A stretch of 64,000 bases of DNA from NCBI RefSeq assembly GCF_900090145.1, contig NZ_FMHI01000021.1, positions 1,213-65,212 on the forward strand, in the 5' to 3' direction. Below are positions 8,675 through 18,916 of the stretch, in pieces. The position numbers and the translations under genes are program-made. Position 1 is the first letter of the stretch; every line of letters begins with the position of its first letter. The DNA is from Streptomyces sp. WMMB 322. Lineage in GTDB: Bacteria; Actinomycetota; Actinomycetes; Streptomycetales; Streptomycetaceae. The notes under the pieces were generated by a model. The model was not told the DNA's origin. It saw only the letters and a program-made list of their open reading frames with translations, and did not search any database.

Positions 8675-9862
8675 GTGCCGCCCGTGACACCCCAGACCCC
8701 GCTCGGACTCTTCGGCACCGAGGCCCTGATCGGCGAGGAGGACCGCGCGATCCGGGACACCGTGCGGCAGTACGTCGAAGAGAAGGTCAGGCCCCGGCTC
8801 GCCGACTGGTACGAGACCGGCTCCGTCCCCGTGCGCGAACTGGCCAAGGAACTGGGCTCGTTGGGCGTGCTCGGCATGCATCTGGACGGCTACGGCTGCG
8901 CGGGCACCAGCGCCACCGCCTACGGGCTGGCGTGCATGGAACTGGAGGCCGGCGACTCCGGGCTGCGGTCCCTGGTCTCCGTGCAGGGATCCCTCGCCAT
9001 GTTCGCGATCTGGAAGTACGGCAGCGAGGAGCAGAAGCAGCGGTGGCTGCCGCCGATGGCGGCCGGCGACGCCATCGGCTGCTTCGGCCTGACCGAGCCG
9101 GACTTCGGCTCCAACCCCGCCGGGATGCGCACCCGCGCGGTGCGCGACGGTTCCGACTGGGTGCTGGACGGCACCAAGATGTGGATCACGAACGGTTCCG
9201 TCGCCGACGTCGCCGTGGTGTGGGCGAAGACGGACGACCCCGGGAACAAGGTCCGCGGATTCGTCGTGCCGGCGGACACTCCCGGATTCTCGGCGCCCGA
9301 GATCAAGAAGAAGATGTCGCTGCGCGCGTCGGTGACGTCCGAACTCGTCCTGGACGGCGTCCGGTTGCCGGAATCGGCGGTGCTGCCCGACGCCGTCGGC
9401 CTCTCCGGTCCACTCTCCTGCCTCAACGAGGCGCGCTACGGCATCGTCTTCGGCGCACTCGGCGCCGCGCGCGACTGTCTGGAGACCGCCCTCGGCTACG
9501 CCCGCCAGCGGGAGATCTTCGACAAGCCGCTGGCCGCCTACCAGCTCTCACAGGCCAAACTCGCCGACATGTCACTGGAGTTGGGCAAGGGAATGCTGCT
9601 GGCGCTGCATCTGGGCAGCCTCAAGGACGCCGGCACACTCCGCCCGGAACAGGTCAGCCTCGGCAAGCTCAACAACGTCCGCGAGGCGATCGGCATCGCA
9701 CGCGAGTGCCGCACGATGCTGGGCGCCGCCGGGATCACCCTGGAGTACCCGGTCATGCGGCACGCCAACAACCTGGAGTCCGTGCTCACTTACGAGGGCA
9801 CCTCCGAGGTGCACCAGCTGGTGATCGGCCAGGCGCTCACCGGCGAGGCGGCGTTCCGCTGA
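8675..9862 (+). CDS. gcdH: Acyl-CoA dehydrogenase, glutaryl-CoA dehydrogenase-like
   Basis: The 395-residue flavoprotein is a normal-length acyl-CoA dehydrogenase. It shows the FAD/substrate motifs GCFGLTEPDFGSNP and MWITNG, and the catalytic base Glu374 in YEGTSEVHQ. The segment LRSLVSVQGSL with Arg98 is the signature of glutaryl-CoA dehydrogenases, where this Arg binds the distal carboxylate. The likely reaction is oxidative decarboxylation of glutaryl-CoA to crotonyl-CoA in lysine/tryptophan breakdown. The GTG at 8675 has GAGGAG upstream. Expression is probably controlled by the divergent TetR regulator through the palindromes before the gene. Confidence 0.88.
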   Translation: MPPVTPQTPLGLFGTEALIGEEDRAIRDTVRQYVEEKVRPRLADWYETGSVPVRELAKELGSLGVLGMHLDGYGCAGTSATAYGLACMELEAGDSGLRSLVSVQGSLAMFAIWKYGSEEQKQRWLPPMAAGDAIGCFGLTEPDFGSNPAGMRTRAVRDGSDWVLDGTKMWITNGSVADVAVVWAKTDDPGNKVRGFVVPADTPGFSAPEIKKKMSLRASVTSELVLDGVRLPESAVLPDAVGLSGPLSCLNEARYGIVFGALGAARDCLETALGYARQREIFDKPLAAYQLSQAKLADMSLELGKGMLLALHLGSLKDAGTLRPEQVSLGKLNNVREAIGIARECRTMLGAAGITLEYPVMRHANNLESVLTYEGTSEVHQLVIGQALTGEAAFR

Positions 9863-9872
9863 TCCGACGCCC

Positions 9873-9897
9873 AACGGCCCACGGAACGTCGGCCGTT
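9873..9897. terminator. Hairpin between convergent genes
   Basis: A 7-bp inverted repeat (AACGGCC / GGCCGTT, 11-nt loop) fills the 39-bp gap between the dehydrogenase and the methyltransferase read from the other strand. Confidence 0.5.
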
Positions 9898-9901
9898 CGG
9901 C

Positions 9902-10648
9902 CTACCCGGCGGGGGCGTCCCGCCGGGCGACGAGCTGGACGTTGCGCGTGGTGTGCCCGTGGAGCGTGGCCGTCGTCCCCGTGCGCTCCTCCTCGACGGT
10001 GAAGCCGTTGCCGGCAAGCAGCGCCCGCAGTTGCTCGGGGCGGTGGTGCCGGAAGAGTCCTCCGTCGGGCGTGGAGAACGTGCCGTAGGCGCGGTACGGG
10101 GCCGCGGCGACGGCCTCCTCGTAGCGCCGCGAATGGCGTTCGTCGTCCTGGAGCGGCACATCGCTGAGGTAGAGCACGCCGCCCGGCCTGATCAGCCGGG
10201 CGAGTTCGCAGACGAGCGCGTTCTGGTCGGCGTCGCCCGGGACGACGCCGAGCACCACGAACAGCAGGGCCGCGTCGAAGGAGCCGGCGGCGAACGGCAG
10301 CGGCAGCGCGGTCTGCCGGGTCAGCGTCAGGCCCGGATGTTCGCGTGCTCCGCGCTCGATCATCGCCGCGGAAGGGTCCACGCCCTGCACGTCGCGGTAG
10401 CCGAGTTCCTCCAGCTGCGCGGTCAGCCGCCCGTAGCCGCAGCCGTAGTCGAGGATCCGGGCGTCGCGCGGCACATACCGCTCCAGCAGCGCGTGGTCGA
10501 GCGGGTGCGTGAACGCCATCGTCGCACCGGTGGTCTCCCAGTACGTGTGCACGGCCGGGCGCGCGGAACCGCCCGATGCGGCGGAACTCGCCGAATCCGG
10601 GGAACCGGCTGAACCGGCGGAAGGAACTGAACCGGCGGAAGGGGCCAT
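9902..10648 (-). CDS. Class I SAM-dependent methyltransferase
   Basis: The protein contains ILDYGCGYGRL (SAM motif I), VQGVDPSAAMI and the post-motif LARLIRPGGVLYLSDVP, a Methyltransf_11/25-type fold. The start was placed at the ATG at 10648, giving 248 residues. The longer frame upstream is Arg-rich and atypical. Residues 1-30 are a low-complexity Ser/Ala/Gly repeat (SAGSVPSAGSAGSPDSASS), so a start nearer VHTYWETTG is also possible. It lies downstream of icd, separated by a strong terminator, and is probably transcribed alone. Substrate unknown. Confidence 0.75.
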   Translation of the reverse strand: MAPSAGSVPSAGSAGSPDSASSAASGGSARPAVHTYWETTGATMAFTHPLDHALLERYVPRDARILDYGCGYGRLTAQLEELGYRDVQGVDPSAAMIERGAREHPGLTLTRQTALPLPFAAGSFDAALLFVVLGVVPGDADQNALVCELARLIRPGGVLYLSDVPLQDDERHSRRYEEAVAAAPYRAYGTFSTPDGGLFRHHRPEQLRALLAGNGFTVEEERTGTTATLHGHTTRNVQLVARRDAPAG

Positions 10649-10843
10649 ACCGGAAGCGTAGCGACGGCGCACCCCGCGCCGCTGGAATCCGGCCCTTCCG
10701 TGACCGGGCCGGACGAAGGCCGGACGACGCACCGCGAGGCGACCGCCCCTGCCGCGGCCACGTTCGTCAACCGCCGCCTCGCGCACCGGTGTTCGCTACC
10801 GGCCGGTGTCCGGCTCCGGCCGGCGCGGTGCATGCCGCGCACG

Positions 10844-10888
10844 CCTGTGGGCCGTGCCCTCCCGGTCCGGGAGGGCACGGCCCACAGG
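10844..10888. terminator. Very strong perfect hairpin downstream of icd
   Basis: A perfect inverted repeat of 20 bp or more (CCTGTGGGCCGTGCCCTCCC and its complement) with a 5-nt loop lies 47 bp after the icd stop codon. This is among the longest perfect stems in the window and a convincing intrinsic terminator. Confidence 0.9.
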
Positions 10889-10934
10889 TTCTGCGTCCGC
10901 GAGGCGCGGGGCTCCGGCTCAGCCGGGCGATGGC

Positions 10935-13154
<2,220 letters not shown>

Positions 13155-13361
13155 CGGTACTCCGCTCCACGTGCTCCACGTCTACATCGTCTCGACATCA
13201 AGATATCCGGTCCCGTCGCTTCCCCGTCCACCCGCCCCCGCACGGGAAGGGAGGCCGACGGCGGGTGTTCATACTCGGAGCCGGACCGGAGACCCGGCAT
13301 GACCGGAATATCGGACCCGGCGCCACTGCTGCTTGTCCTGACGACCAGGAAGGAAGTGACC

Positions 13362-13622
13362 ATGTCCATCACCGCAGGCGAGGCCCGCAAGAGCCTTCTC
13401 CGACTGATCGAGCAGGTCAACGACGACCGTTCTCCCGTGCACATCACCTCCCGCAGCGGCAACGCCGCCCTGCTCTCCGAGGAGGACTATTCGTCCTGGC
13501 AGGAGACGGTCCGTTCCATGCGCCCGCCCGCGAACACAGGACGACCGGCAGAGTCGGCGGGCGAGGCGGGCACGACCGGGCCGCACGGACTGCGGCTCAC
13601 CACGGACCCTCGCACCGGCTGA
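13362..13622 (+). CDS. Phd/YefM-like antitoxin, no adjacent toxin
   Basis: This 86-residue protein starts MSITAGEARKSLLRLIEQVN and continues with HITSRSGNAALLSEEDYSSWQET, the DNA-binding fold of YefM/Phd antitoxins. The ATG at 13362 follows an AGGAAG ribosome binding site. In complete YefM-YoeB loci a small RNase toxin gene follows directly. Here the next 130 bp hold no ORF and then a class V aminotransferase begins, so the toxin is missing. After the RSMRPPAN motif the C-terminus is replaced by a Gly/Pro-rich tail, so the toxin-binding segment is eroded. It may persist as a solitary DNA-binding autoregulator. Confidence 0.8.
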   Translation: MSITAGEARKSLLRLIEQVNDDRSPVHITSRSGNAALLSEEDYSSWQETVRSMRPPANTGRPAESAGEAGTTGPHGLRLTTDPRTG

Positions 13623-13753
13623 GACTCCGCGGCCGGTGGCTGACACACTGACCGGCCGGTGCCATGGGCGAGCCACGCTCTGGCCAAACCGGCCGTCACG
13701 CCTGATCATGGCTGCCGTCGCCCGACCGAACGCCTCTCCCTGCCGGAGCCCGC

Positions 13754-14959
13754 ATGCCCTTCGACATCGACCTCTTCCGCGCGCAGTTCCCCGCCCTCGC
13801 GACCGGAACGGCGTTCTTCGACGGGCCGGGCGGCACGCAGACGCCCCGCGCGGTCATAGAGGCCGTCGCGGGAGCGCTCGCCGGACCGCTGTCCAACCGC
13901 GGCCGCGGCAACCCCGCGGAGCGCAACGCGGAAACGCTCGTCGCCGAGGCCCGGCAGGCGCTGGGCGACCTGCTCGGGGCGGACCCGCGCGGTGTCGTCT
14001 TCGGCCGCAGCGCCACGCAGCTCGCCTACGACTTCTCGCGCACGCTCGCGAAGTCCTGGTCCCCGGGCGACGAGGTGGTGGTCACACGCCTGGATCACGA
14101 CTCCAACGTCCGCCCGTGGGTACAGGCCGCCGAGCAGGCGGGTGCCACCGTGCGGTGGGCCGAATTCGACCCTGGGACCGGTGAGTTGACGGCGGACGCC
14201 GTCGGCGCCGTCCTCTCCGGCCGCACCCGGCTCGTCGCCGTCACCAGTGCCTCGAACCTGATCGGGACGCGTCCGCCGGTCCCGGAGATCTCCCGGCTGG
14301 CCCACGACGCGGGCGCCCTGGTCTACGCCGACGGCGTCCACCTCACCGCGCACTCACTCATCGATCTGGAGGCGCTGGGCGCCGACTTCTTCGCCTGCTC
14401 CCCCTACAAGTTCCTCGGCCCGCACATGGGGGTACTCGCCGCCCGCCCGGAGCTGCTGGAGACGCTCGCCCCGGACAAGCTGCTGCCCTCCACCGACGCC
14501 GTCCCGGAACGCTTCGAGTTCGGCACTCTGCCCTACGAACTCCTCGCGGGAGCGCGCGCCGCCGTCGACGTGCTCGCGCACCCCGGAGCGCACCCCGAAC
14601 GGGACCGCAGGGAGCAACTCGTCGCCGCCTACTCGATGCTGGAGAAGCACGAGGACGCGCTGCTGCAGCGGCTCGAGAGCGGCCTCGCGGAACTCCCCGC
14701 CGTCCGCAGCCACTCGCGTGCCGCCCTGCGCACGCCCACGCTGCTGCTGACCTTCGACGACGGCCACAACACCCCTGACGCAGCACGTCACTTGGCTGAG
14801 CGCGGCATCAACGCCCCGTCCGGTTCCTTCTACGCGATCGAGGCCTCCCGCCACCTGGGCCTCGGCGACGCCGGAGGGCTGCGGGTGGGCCTGGCCCCGT
14901 ACAACGACACGGAGGACGTGGACCGGCTGCTGGAGGGCCTGGCGGACTTCCTGCGCTGA
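13754..14959 (+). CDS. Cysteine desulfurase-like class V aminotransferase
   Basis: The 401-residue PLP enzyme has the PLP Lys219 in CSPYKFLGPHMG and the ring-stacking His in TRLDHDSN. The N-terminal FFDGPGGTQTP loop is typical of the cysteine desulfurase-like branch of class V aminotransferases. GGAG stands 7 nt upstream of the ATG at 13754. The active-site Cys loop expected in true desulfurases is not apparent; the matching region reads SHSRAALRTP. It may therefore be a lyase or aminotransferase of unknown substrate rather than an Fe-S supplier. It is transcribed alone. Confidence 0.82.
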   Translation: MPFDIDLFRAQFPALATGTAFFDGPGGTQTPRAVIEAVAGALAGPLSNRGRGNPAERNAETLVAEARQALGDLLGADPRGVVFGRSATQLAYDFSRTLAKSWSPGDEVVVTRLDHDSNVRPWVQAAEQAGATVRWAEFDPGTGELTADAVGAVLSGRTRLVAVTSASNLIGTRPPVPEISRLAHDAGALVYADGVHLTAHSLIDLEALGADFFACSPYKFLGPHMGVLAARPELLETLAPDKLLPSTDAVPERFEFGTLPYELLAGARAAVDVLAHPGAHPERDRREQLVAAYSMLEKHEDALLQRLESGLAELPAVRSHSRAALRTPTLLLTFDDGHNTPDAARHLAERGINAPSGSFYAIEASRHLGLGDAGGLRVGLAPYNDTEDVDRLLEGLADFLR

Positions 14960-15278
14960 GCTGAGCTGAGCGGGGCCGAGGGCCGCCGAAGCACAGCGGA
15001 CCGAACGCCGGAGGAGGCACAGGCGAGCTCCGGGGGGCGGTTCCGGCACGCCGCCCCGCCGGGCCGGCACCGTCCGGGATCTGCCCCGGGACGTCCGGGA
15101 TCTGCCCCGGGACCGCTCGGGCGGGGTTGAAACCAGACCGCTCGCAAGTTGACAACTACCGCATACGTCCCTGAGCCCTGGATAGGTTTGACGATGACCT
15201 GCCAACTGTGCGCCCCAGTCGGCGTCCGGGTGGCAAAAAACGAGGGAACGCGTCGTGATTCCGTCGAGGGGGCCGACG
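14960..15278. other. Intergenic region with 21-bp tandem duplication
   Basis: About 320 bp without a gene. It includes a perfect 21-bp direct duplication (15071-15091 and 15092-15112, unit beginning CGTCCGGGATCTGCC), each unit containing a short palindrome. A TTGACA hexamer occurs near 15149 but has no convincing partner -10 box. Confidence 0.5.
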
Positions 15279-16166
15279 ATGGCAGCACTGAAGTGCTCCA
15301 AGTGTGGAGCGAGAATCCAGCTCGACGGCACGTCGTCGTGTTCGTGCCCGCCCGCGGCCACGGGCCGCAACGACGTCTCGGCCTTCCAGGCGTTCCGGCC
15401 CCGCCTGAAGGCCTCGTCCCGACAGCTCGAACGGGGCGCCGCAGGACGGTCCTTCGAGCGCGCCCGCAGGTCCCTGGACCGGCGCGGCACGGGTGTCGCC
15501 GTGGGTGTGGCCGCGGCCGTCGCGCTCGGGACGGTCGCTTTCAGCGTGGACGCGATGAATTCGGGCTCGTCGGTACAGGGAGGCGGCAGGCCCGCCGTTT
15601 CGGTCTCACCCGACCCCGACATCGTCGCGCGGGAGGCGGCGGAACGCTCCGACGGGCAAGGCGCCCCCGAGCAGCCGCAGGCGGGCAACCCCCCACCGGC
15701 CATGGACGACGAGGGCATGCGGCCCGCGGGCGAGGAGCAGGAGGAGCACCCCGGCTCGCAGCCTCCCCCGTCGGACGACGGGGAGCCGGCGCCCTCGCCT
15801 TCGGGGGACGACGCGGGCGGCGCCGCGCAGGGCGGCTCCACCGGCGACCCGGGCGGCGGTGACGACGGCGACGCGGGCGGCGACACCGGGGACGGCGGCG
15901 CGTCGGACGCCGGGGGCTCGCAGGGAGGCGGCGGCCAGGACGAGGACGACGACGGCGGCCTGTTGGGCGGCCTGCTGGGCTTCCTCTTCGGAGGCGGCCA
16001 GGACGACGGCGACGACGGCAAGGACCAGCGTGAGGCCGCCGACCACGGAGGCGGCAAAGACAGCGGCAGCGGCCCCAAGGGCGGAGCTCCCCACGGAGGC
16101 GGGGGCCACAAGGGCGGCGGCGGACCCCACGGTGGAGGGCCCCACGGAGGCGGCGGCCGGCACTAG
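15279..16166 (+). CDS. Zinc-ribbon membrane protein with Gly/Asp/His-rich tail
   Basis: The 295-residue protein is of unknown function. The ATG at 15279 has a GAGGGGG upstream. It begins MAALKCSKCGARIQ and has a possible zinc ribbon made of Cys6, Cys9, Cys21 and Cys23. A basic region follows, then one transmembrane segment (about residues 76-96, VAVGVAAAVALGTVAFSV). The extracytoplasmic part is Pro/Asp/Gly-rich and ends in a Gly-rich, His-containing repeat region (GGGGHKGGGGPHGGGPHGGG). A short hydrophobic GLLGGLLGFLFGGG patch interrupts the tail at about 230. The tail may bind metal or the cell wall, but that is only suggested by composition. The stop codon TAG coincides with the end of an inverted-repeat element. 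Confidence 0.7.
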   Translation: MAALKCSKCGARIQLDGTSSCSCPPAATGRNDVSAFQAFRPRLKASSRQLERGAAGRSFERARRSLDRRGTGVAVGVAAAVALGTVAFSVDAMNSGSSVQGGGRPAVSVSPDPDIVAREAAERSDGQGAPEQPQAGNPPPAMDDEGMRPAGEEQEEHPGSQPPPSDDGEPAPSPSGDDAGGAAQGGSTGDPGGGDDGDAGGDTGDGGASDAGGSQGGGGQDEDDDGGLLGGLLGFLFGGGQDDGDDGKDQREAADHGGGKDSGSGPKGGAPHGGGGHKGGGGPHGGGPHGGGGRH

Positions 16167-16357
16167 GGGCTGTCCGGCGGATCTTCGTGGATCAGCGAGC
16201 GGCGTCCGGCGCATGGGGCCTCCCCCGCGAGAGCGAGGGGACGCATCGCAAGGCGGAGGGTCGTCCTCATACTGGGCGTATTCGGGCGATCCCGACAACG
16301 CAGCGAGGTGCGGTGCCGGGAGTCGCGAGCCCGCGAAGATCCGCCGGACAGGCCCTA
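16164..16357. mobile_element. MITE-like inverted-repeat element, about 190 bp
   Basis: Near-perfect 22-bp inverted repeats (left 16166-16187, right 16334-16355, one mismatch) enclose about 146 bp with no ORF. The arms read GGGCCTGTCCGGCGGATC in the consensus. The element fills the whole gap between two convergent genes, and the TAG at each end is the stop codon of the neighbouring gene. Single arms of the same sequence occur at 21684-21705 and 63021-63035, and a shorter match (CTGTCCGGCGG) at 7875-7885, so this is a dispersed extragenic repeat. No transposase is encoded. Confidence 0.7.
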
Positions 16358-17350
16358 GCCGGGGCCGCTCCGGTACTGGCCGGCGCCGCGATCCGCAATG
16401 TCCGCGAGGCGCTTGAGGACTTCCTCCTCACACAGGGCGCCCGCAAGACCGGCGGCGTACGCGTCCCCGGCCGGGAGCCCCAGCCGCTCCGCCAACTCGT
16501 ACTCGCGGTTCAGGTCGGTGCCGAACATGGCCGGATCGTCGGTGCCGACCGAGCACAGAACCCCCGCCTCCCGCAGCCGGGGCAGCGGGTGCGCGGAGAG
16601 CCGTTCGACGACTCCGGTGCGCAGGTTCGACGTCGGACAGACATCGAGCACCACGGCCCGGTCCGCCAACTCGGCGACCAGCGCGGAGTCGTCGGCGGCG
16701 CGGATGCCGTGACGCAGTCTTACGGCGCCGAGTCCGAGGGCTTCCCGGACCGACTCCACGCCGGCTGCTTCTCCCGCGTGCGGCACGAAGGCGAGTCCGC
16801 CGTCCTGTGCGATCCTCACAGCCCTCCGATACGGCTCCAGAGGGCCTTGCAGCTCATAGCCTCCGATTCCCAGGCCCACCACGCCCCGGTCCCGGTAACG
16901 CACCGACACACTGGCGCACTTCTCCGCCAGCTCCACCGGACAGCCCCGGTAGAGGTCCGGCGTGAACCGCACCGTCAGCCCGAACCGCTCCTGCGCCTCG
17001 ACGGCTCCTTCGCAGTAGCCCGTGTAGATCTCGTCCCAGCCGATGCCGTGAGCCTCCACGCGCTCGGCCGGAGAGAAGATCGCCTCAAGGTAGACCGCGC
17101 CGTGGCTCCGGGCCTGCTGCGCGTAGTCGACGACCACCTGCCGGAAGTCGTCAGCCGTCCGCAGGCAGTTGGTCGTCATGATCCACACGTCGATGAAATG
17201 GCGGAAGTCGGTGAAGCGGTAGAGCTCCTCCAGACCGCCGACCGTGTCGGCCGGCAGTGACTCGCCGTTGCGGCGGGCGATCTCCAGCAGCGTCGCCGGG
17301 CGGACCGAACCTTCCAGATGTACGTGCATCTCGATCTTCGCGGAGGTCAC
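16355..17350 (-). CDS. Adenosine deaminase family protein
   Basis: The 331-residue metal-dependent hydrolase begins, after the GTG at 17350, with TSAKIEMHVHLEGSVRP, the HxH metal site of adenosine deaminases. Further metal and catalytic residues lie in VPHAGEAAG (metal His and catalytic Glu), RLRHGIRA (His) and SVGTDDPAMFGTDLNREY (catalytic/metal Asp pair). The GTG was preferred over the longer frame because homologues start at the EMHVHLEGS strand and GGAAAG precedes it. It should deaminate adenosine or a related purine or aminodeoxyfutalosine-like nucleoside. The last codon overlaps the inverted-repeat element. Confidence 0.88.
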   Translation of the reverse strand: MTSAKIEMHVHLEGSVRPATLLEIARRNGESLPADTVGGLEELYRFTDFRHFIDVWIMTTNCLRTADDFRQVVVDYAQQARSHGAVYLEAIFSPAERVEAHGIGWDEIYTGYCEGAVEAQERFGLTVRFTPDLYRGCPVELAEKCASVSVRYRDRGVVGLGIGGYELQGPLEPYRRAVRIAQDGGLAFVPHAGEAAGVESVREALGLGAVRLRHGIRAADDSALVAELADRAVVLDVCPTSNLRTGVVERLSAHPLPRLREAGVLCSVGTDDPAMFGTDLNREYELAERLGLPAGDAYAAGLAGALCEEEVLKRLADIADRGAGQYRSGPG

Positions 17351-17504
17351 GACCTTGAGCTTTCCACAAGGACGCCCCGCCCACCGGCGCTTCGGCGCCA
17401 CGGGCCGCCCCTCGGCACGACGGTGCACGGAAGTTGCGCCGCAGGTGCCAACTCCTGGACGAGTGCGCGTGCGGCTCCCTTCTCGCGTCGGGAGTTGCGC
17501 CGCC

Positions 17505-17720
17505 TCAGAAGCGGCGATCCACTCTCACGCCGCCGACGAAGACCCTCCAGGAACCCGCCGGAACGACGACCACCGGGCTGCCGGAAACCTTGCTGTCACG
17601 GACGGCCACCACGCCGGGAAGGCCGTCCGCCACCTCCACGCAGTTGCCACCCTCCTGATTGCTGTAACTGCTCCTGCGCCACACGGCGCCGCCGAACCCC
17701 GGACGGGACACAGACTCCAC
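17505..17720 (-). CDS. DUF397 protein, distal duplicate copy
   Basis: The 71-residue protein is MESVSRPGFGGAVWRRSSYS followed by NQEGGNCVEVADGLPGVVAVRDSK, the classical DUF397 pattern with WRRSSYS, CVEVA and VRDSK. It is a copy of the next gene, exactly 253 bp away, differing at a handful of residues (for example VSGSPVVVVPAGSW against VPGGPTVVVPAVSW). DUF397 proteins accompany WhiJ-like XRE regulators in Streptomyces and are thought to act with them. The copy retains the coding pattern and the upstream region. Confidence 0.85.
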   Translation of the reverse strand: MESVSRPGFGGAVWRRSSYSNQEGGNCVEVADGLPGVVAVRDSKVSGSPVVVVPAGSWRVFVGGVRVDRRF

Positions 17721-17757
17721 GGTGGTAGCCCTCCATCACGCAGCGAACGCCGCCGCC

Positions 17758-17973
17758 TCAGAAGCGGCGGTCCGCCTTCACGCCGTCGACGAAGACCCTC
17801 CAGGACACCGCCGGAACGACGACGGTCGGGCCGCCGGGAACCTTGCTGTCACGGACGGGCACCACGCCGGGAAGGCCGTCCGCCACCTCCACGCAGTCGC
17901 CACCCTCCTGATTGCTGTAACTGCTCCTGCGCCACACGGCGCCGCCGAACCCCGGACGGGACACTGACTCCAC
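17758..17973 (-). CDS. DUF397 protein, copy next to the XRE regulator
   Basis: This 71-residue DUF397 protein has the same WRRSSYS, CVEVA and VRDSK motifs as its duplicate. The GTG start at 17973 lies inside the 3' part of the XRE gene, in another frame, so the two genes overlap by about 125 bp and are probably translationally coupled. It is the expected small partner of the WhiJ-like regulator. Confidence 0.87.
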   Translation of the reverse strand: MESVSRPGFGGAVWRRSSYSNQEGGDCVEVADGLPGVVPVRDSKVPGGPTVVVPAVSWRVFVDGVKADRRF

Positions 17974-18793
17974 GGTGGTAGCCCTCCATCACGCAGCGAA
18001 TGGTGTCGAGCGACATCTTGGGGGGCAGGGCCATGGCCCGCAAGCGGTCATAAATCGCCGAGTACCGTTTGACCCCGGCCGATTCCTCGATGAGTTGGCC
18101 GTAGTCGGAGCCCTCGAGATAGACGGCCTCCGCCTCCTCCGGCAGGGTCAGAACCGTCATCGATCCGCCCATCGAGTCGTGCTCGCCATGGTCGAACGGC
18201 AGCACCTGAACCGTCACCCAAGGGCTCTCGGCGACCTCCAGCAGCCTGTCCAACTGGGCTCCCATGACTGCCCGTCCGCCGACCGGGCGCCTCAGTACCG
18301 CCTCGTCGAGGACTGCCCAGACCTCGGGGCGGTCGGACGAGTCGAGCCGCTCCTGACGCTCCATTCGCGCGGAGAGCCGTTCCTCCAAGTGCTCCTCGCC
18401 GCGCAGCGACCGGCCGACGCTCAGCACGGCCCGCGCGTACTCCCGCGTCTGCAGCAGACCCGGCACCACATGCGCCGCGTACTGGCCGATGTTCACCGCC
18501 CGGGCCGAGTACGCCATGAAGGCGCGGGACCAGTCCGGGAACGTCTCACGGTGGACATACGGCCACAGGTCGACCAACAACCCGTCCGCATTGAGGGCGT
18601 TGTCGAGCGCGCGGGCCAGTTCCAGCGTCGGCTTCGCACCGGAGGCGCGCTCGATCTGCGTGATGCGCGTGCTGACCACGTGCGTTCTGCGGCCCAGTTC
18701 CGCCTGCGTCATGCCCGCGGCCATACGCAGCTTGCGCACCCGCGAGCCGAAGAGCGCGGCCATGGACGAGGAGGGATCGATTTCGTTGGCCAC
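17849..18793 (-). CDS. XRE-type HTH regulator with DUF5753 (WhiJ-like)
   Basis: The 314-residue regulator has an XRE helix-turn-helix near the N-terminus (VRKLRMAAGMTQAELGRRT). A DUF5753 ligand/sensor domain fills most of the remainder (YAAHVVPGLLQTREYARAVL, VLDEAVLRRPVGG, VQVLPF). The GTG at 18793 was chosen because GGAAG precedes it with 7-nt spacing; the longer frame lacks this. The last 45 residues are Arg/Gly-rich and read out of frame across the start of the DUF397 gene, so the normal stop seems to have been lost or moved. With DUF397 and the divergent ATPase gene it forms a WhiJ/AbaA-type locus linked to development and antibiotic control in Streptomyces. Confidence 0.86.
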   Translation of the reverse strand: MANEIDPSSSMAALFGSRVRKLRMAAGMTQAELGRRTHVVSTRITQIERASGAKPTLELARALDNALNADGLLVDLWPYVHRETFPDWSRAFMAYSARAVNIGQYAAHVVPGLLQTREYARAVLSVGRSLRGEEHLEERLSARMERQERLDSSDRPEVWAVLDEAVLRRPVGGRAVMGAQLDRLLEVAESPWVTVQVLPFDHGEHDSMGGSMTVLTLPEEAEAVYLEGSDYGQLIEESAGVKRYSAIYDRLRAMALPPKMSLDTIRCVMEGYHRGVSVPSGVRRRRVAQEQLQQSGGWRLRGGGGRPSRRGARP

Positions 18794-18916
18794 GGCCTTA
18801 CTTCCGTTCCTTACGACCACCGTTGTAAGCCTTCGGCACCTTTTGAGGATAGTCCCGCCCGACGATGCTTGAGTACGGAAAGTCACGAATCATGAACCGA
18901 ATCGGGATGACGCACC

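Larger units (their letters stand above)
17505..18001. repeat. 253-bp tandem duplication spanning the DUF397 gene
   Basis: Two adjacent units with a period of 253 bp contain the DUF397 gene and the short stretch before it. The sequence CACGGTGGTAGCCCTCCATC recurs just before both copies. In the right unit that stretch is also the 3' coding part of the XRE gene, so the duplicated segment began inside the regulator gene. Confidence 0.85.

Noticed and set aside
15140..15200. TTGACA near 15149 as a sigma-70 type promoter for the zinc-ribbon gene
   Set aside because: No acceptable -10 hexamer at 16-19 bp spacing.
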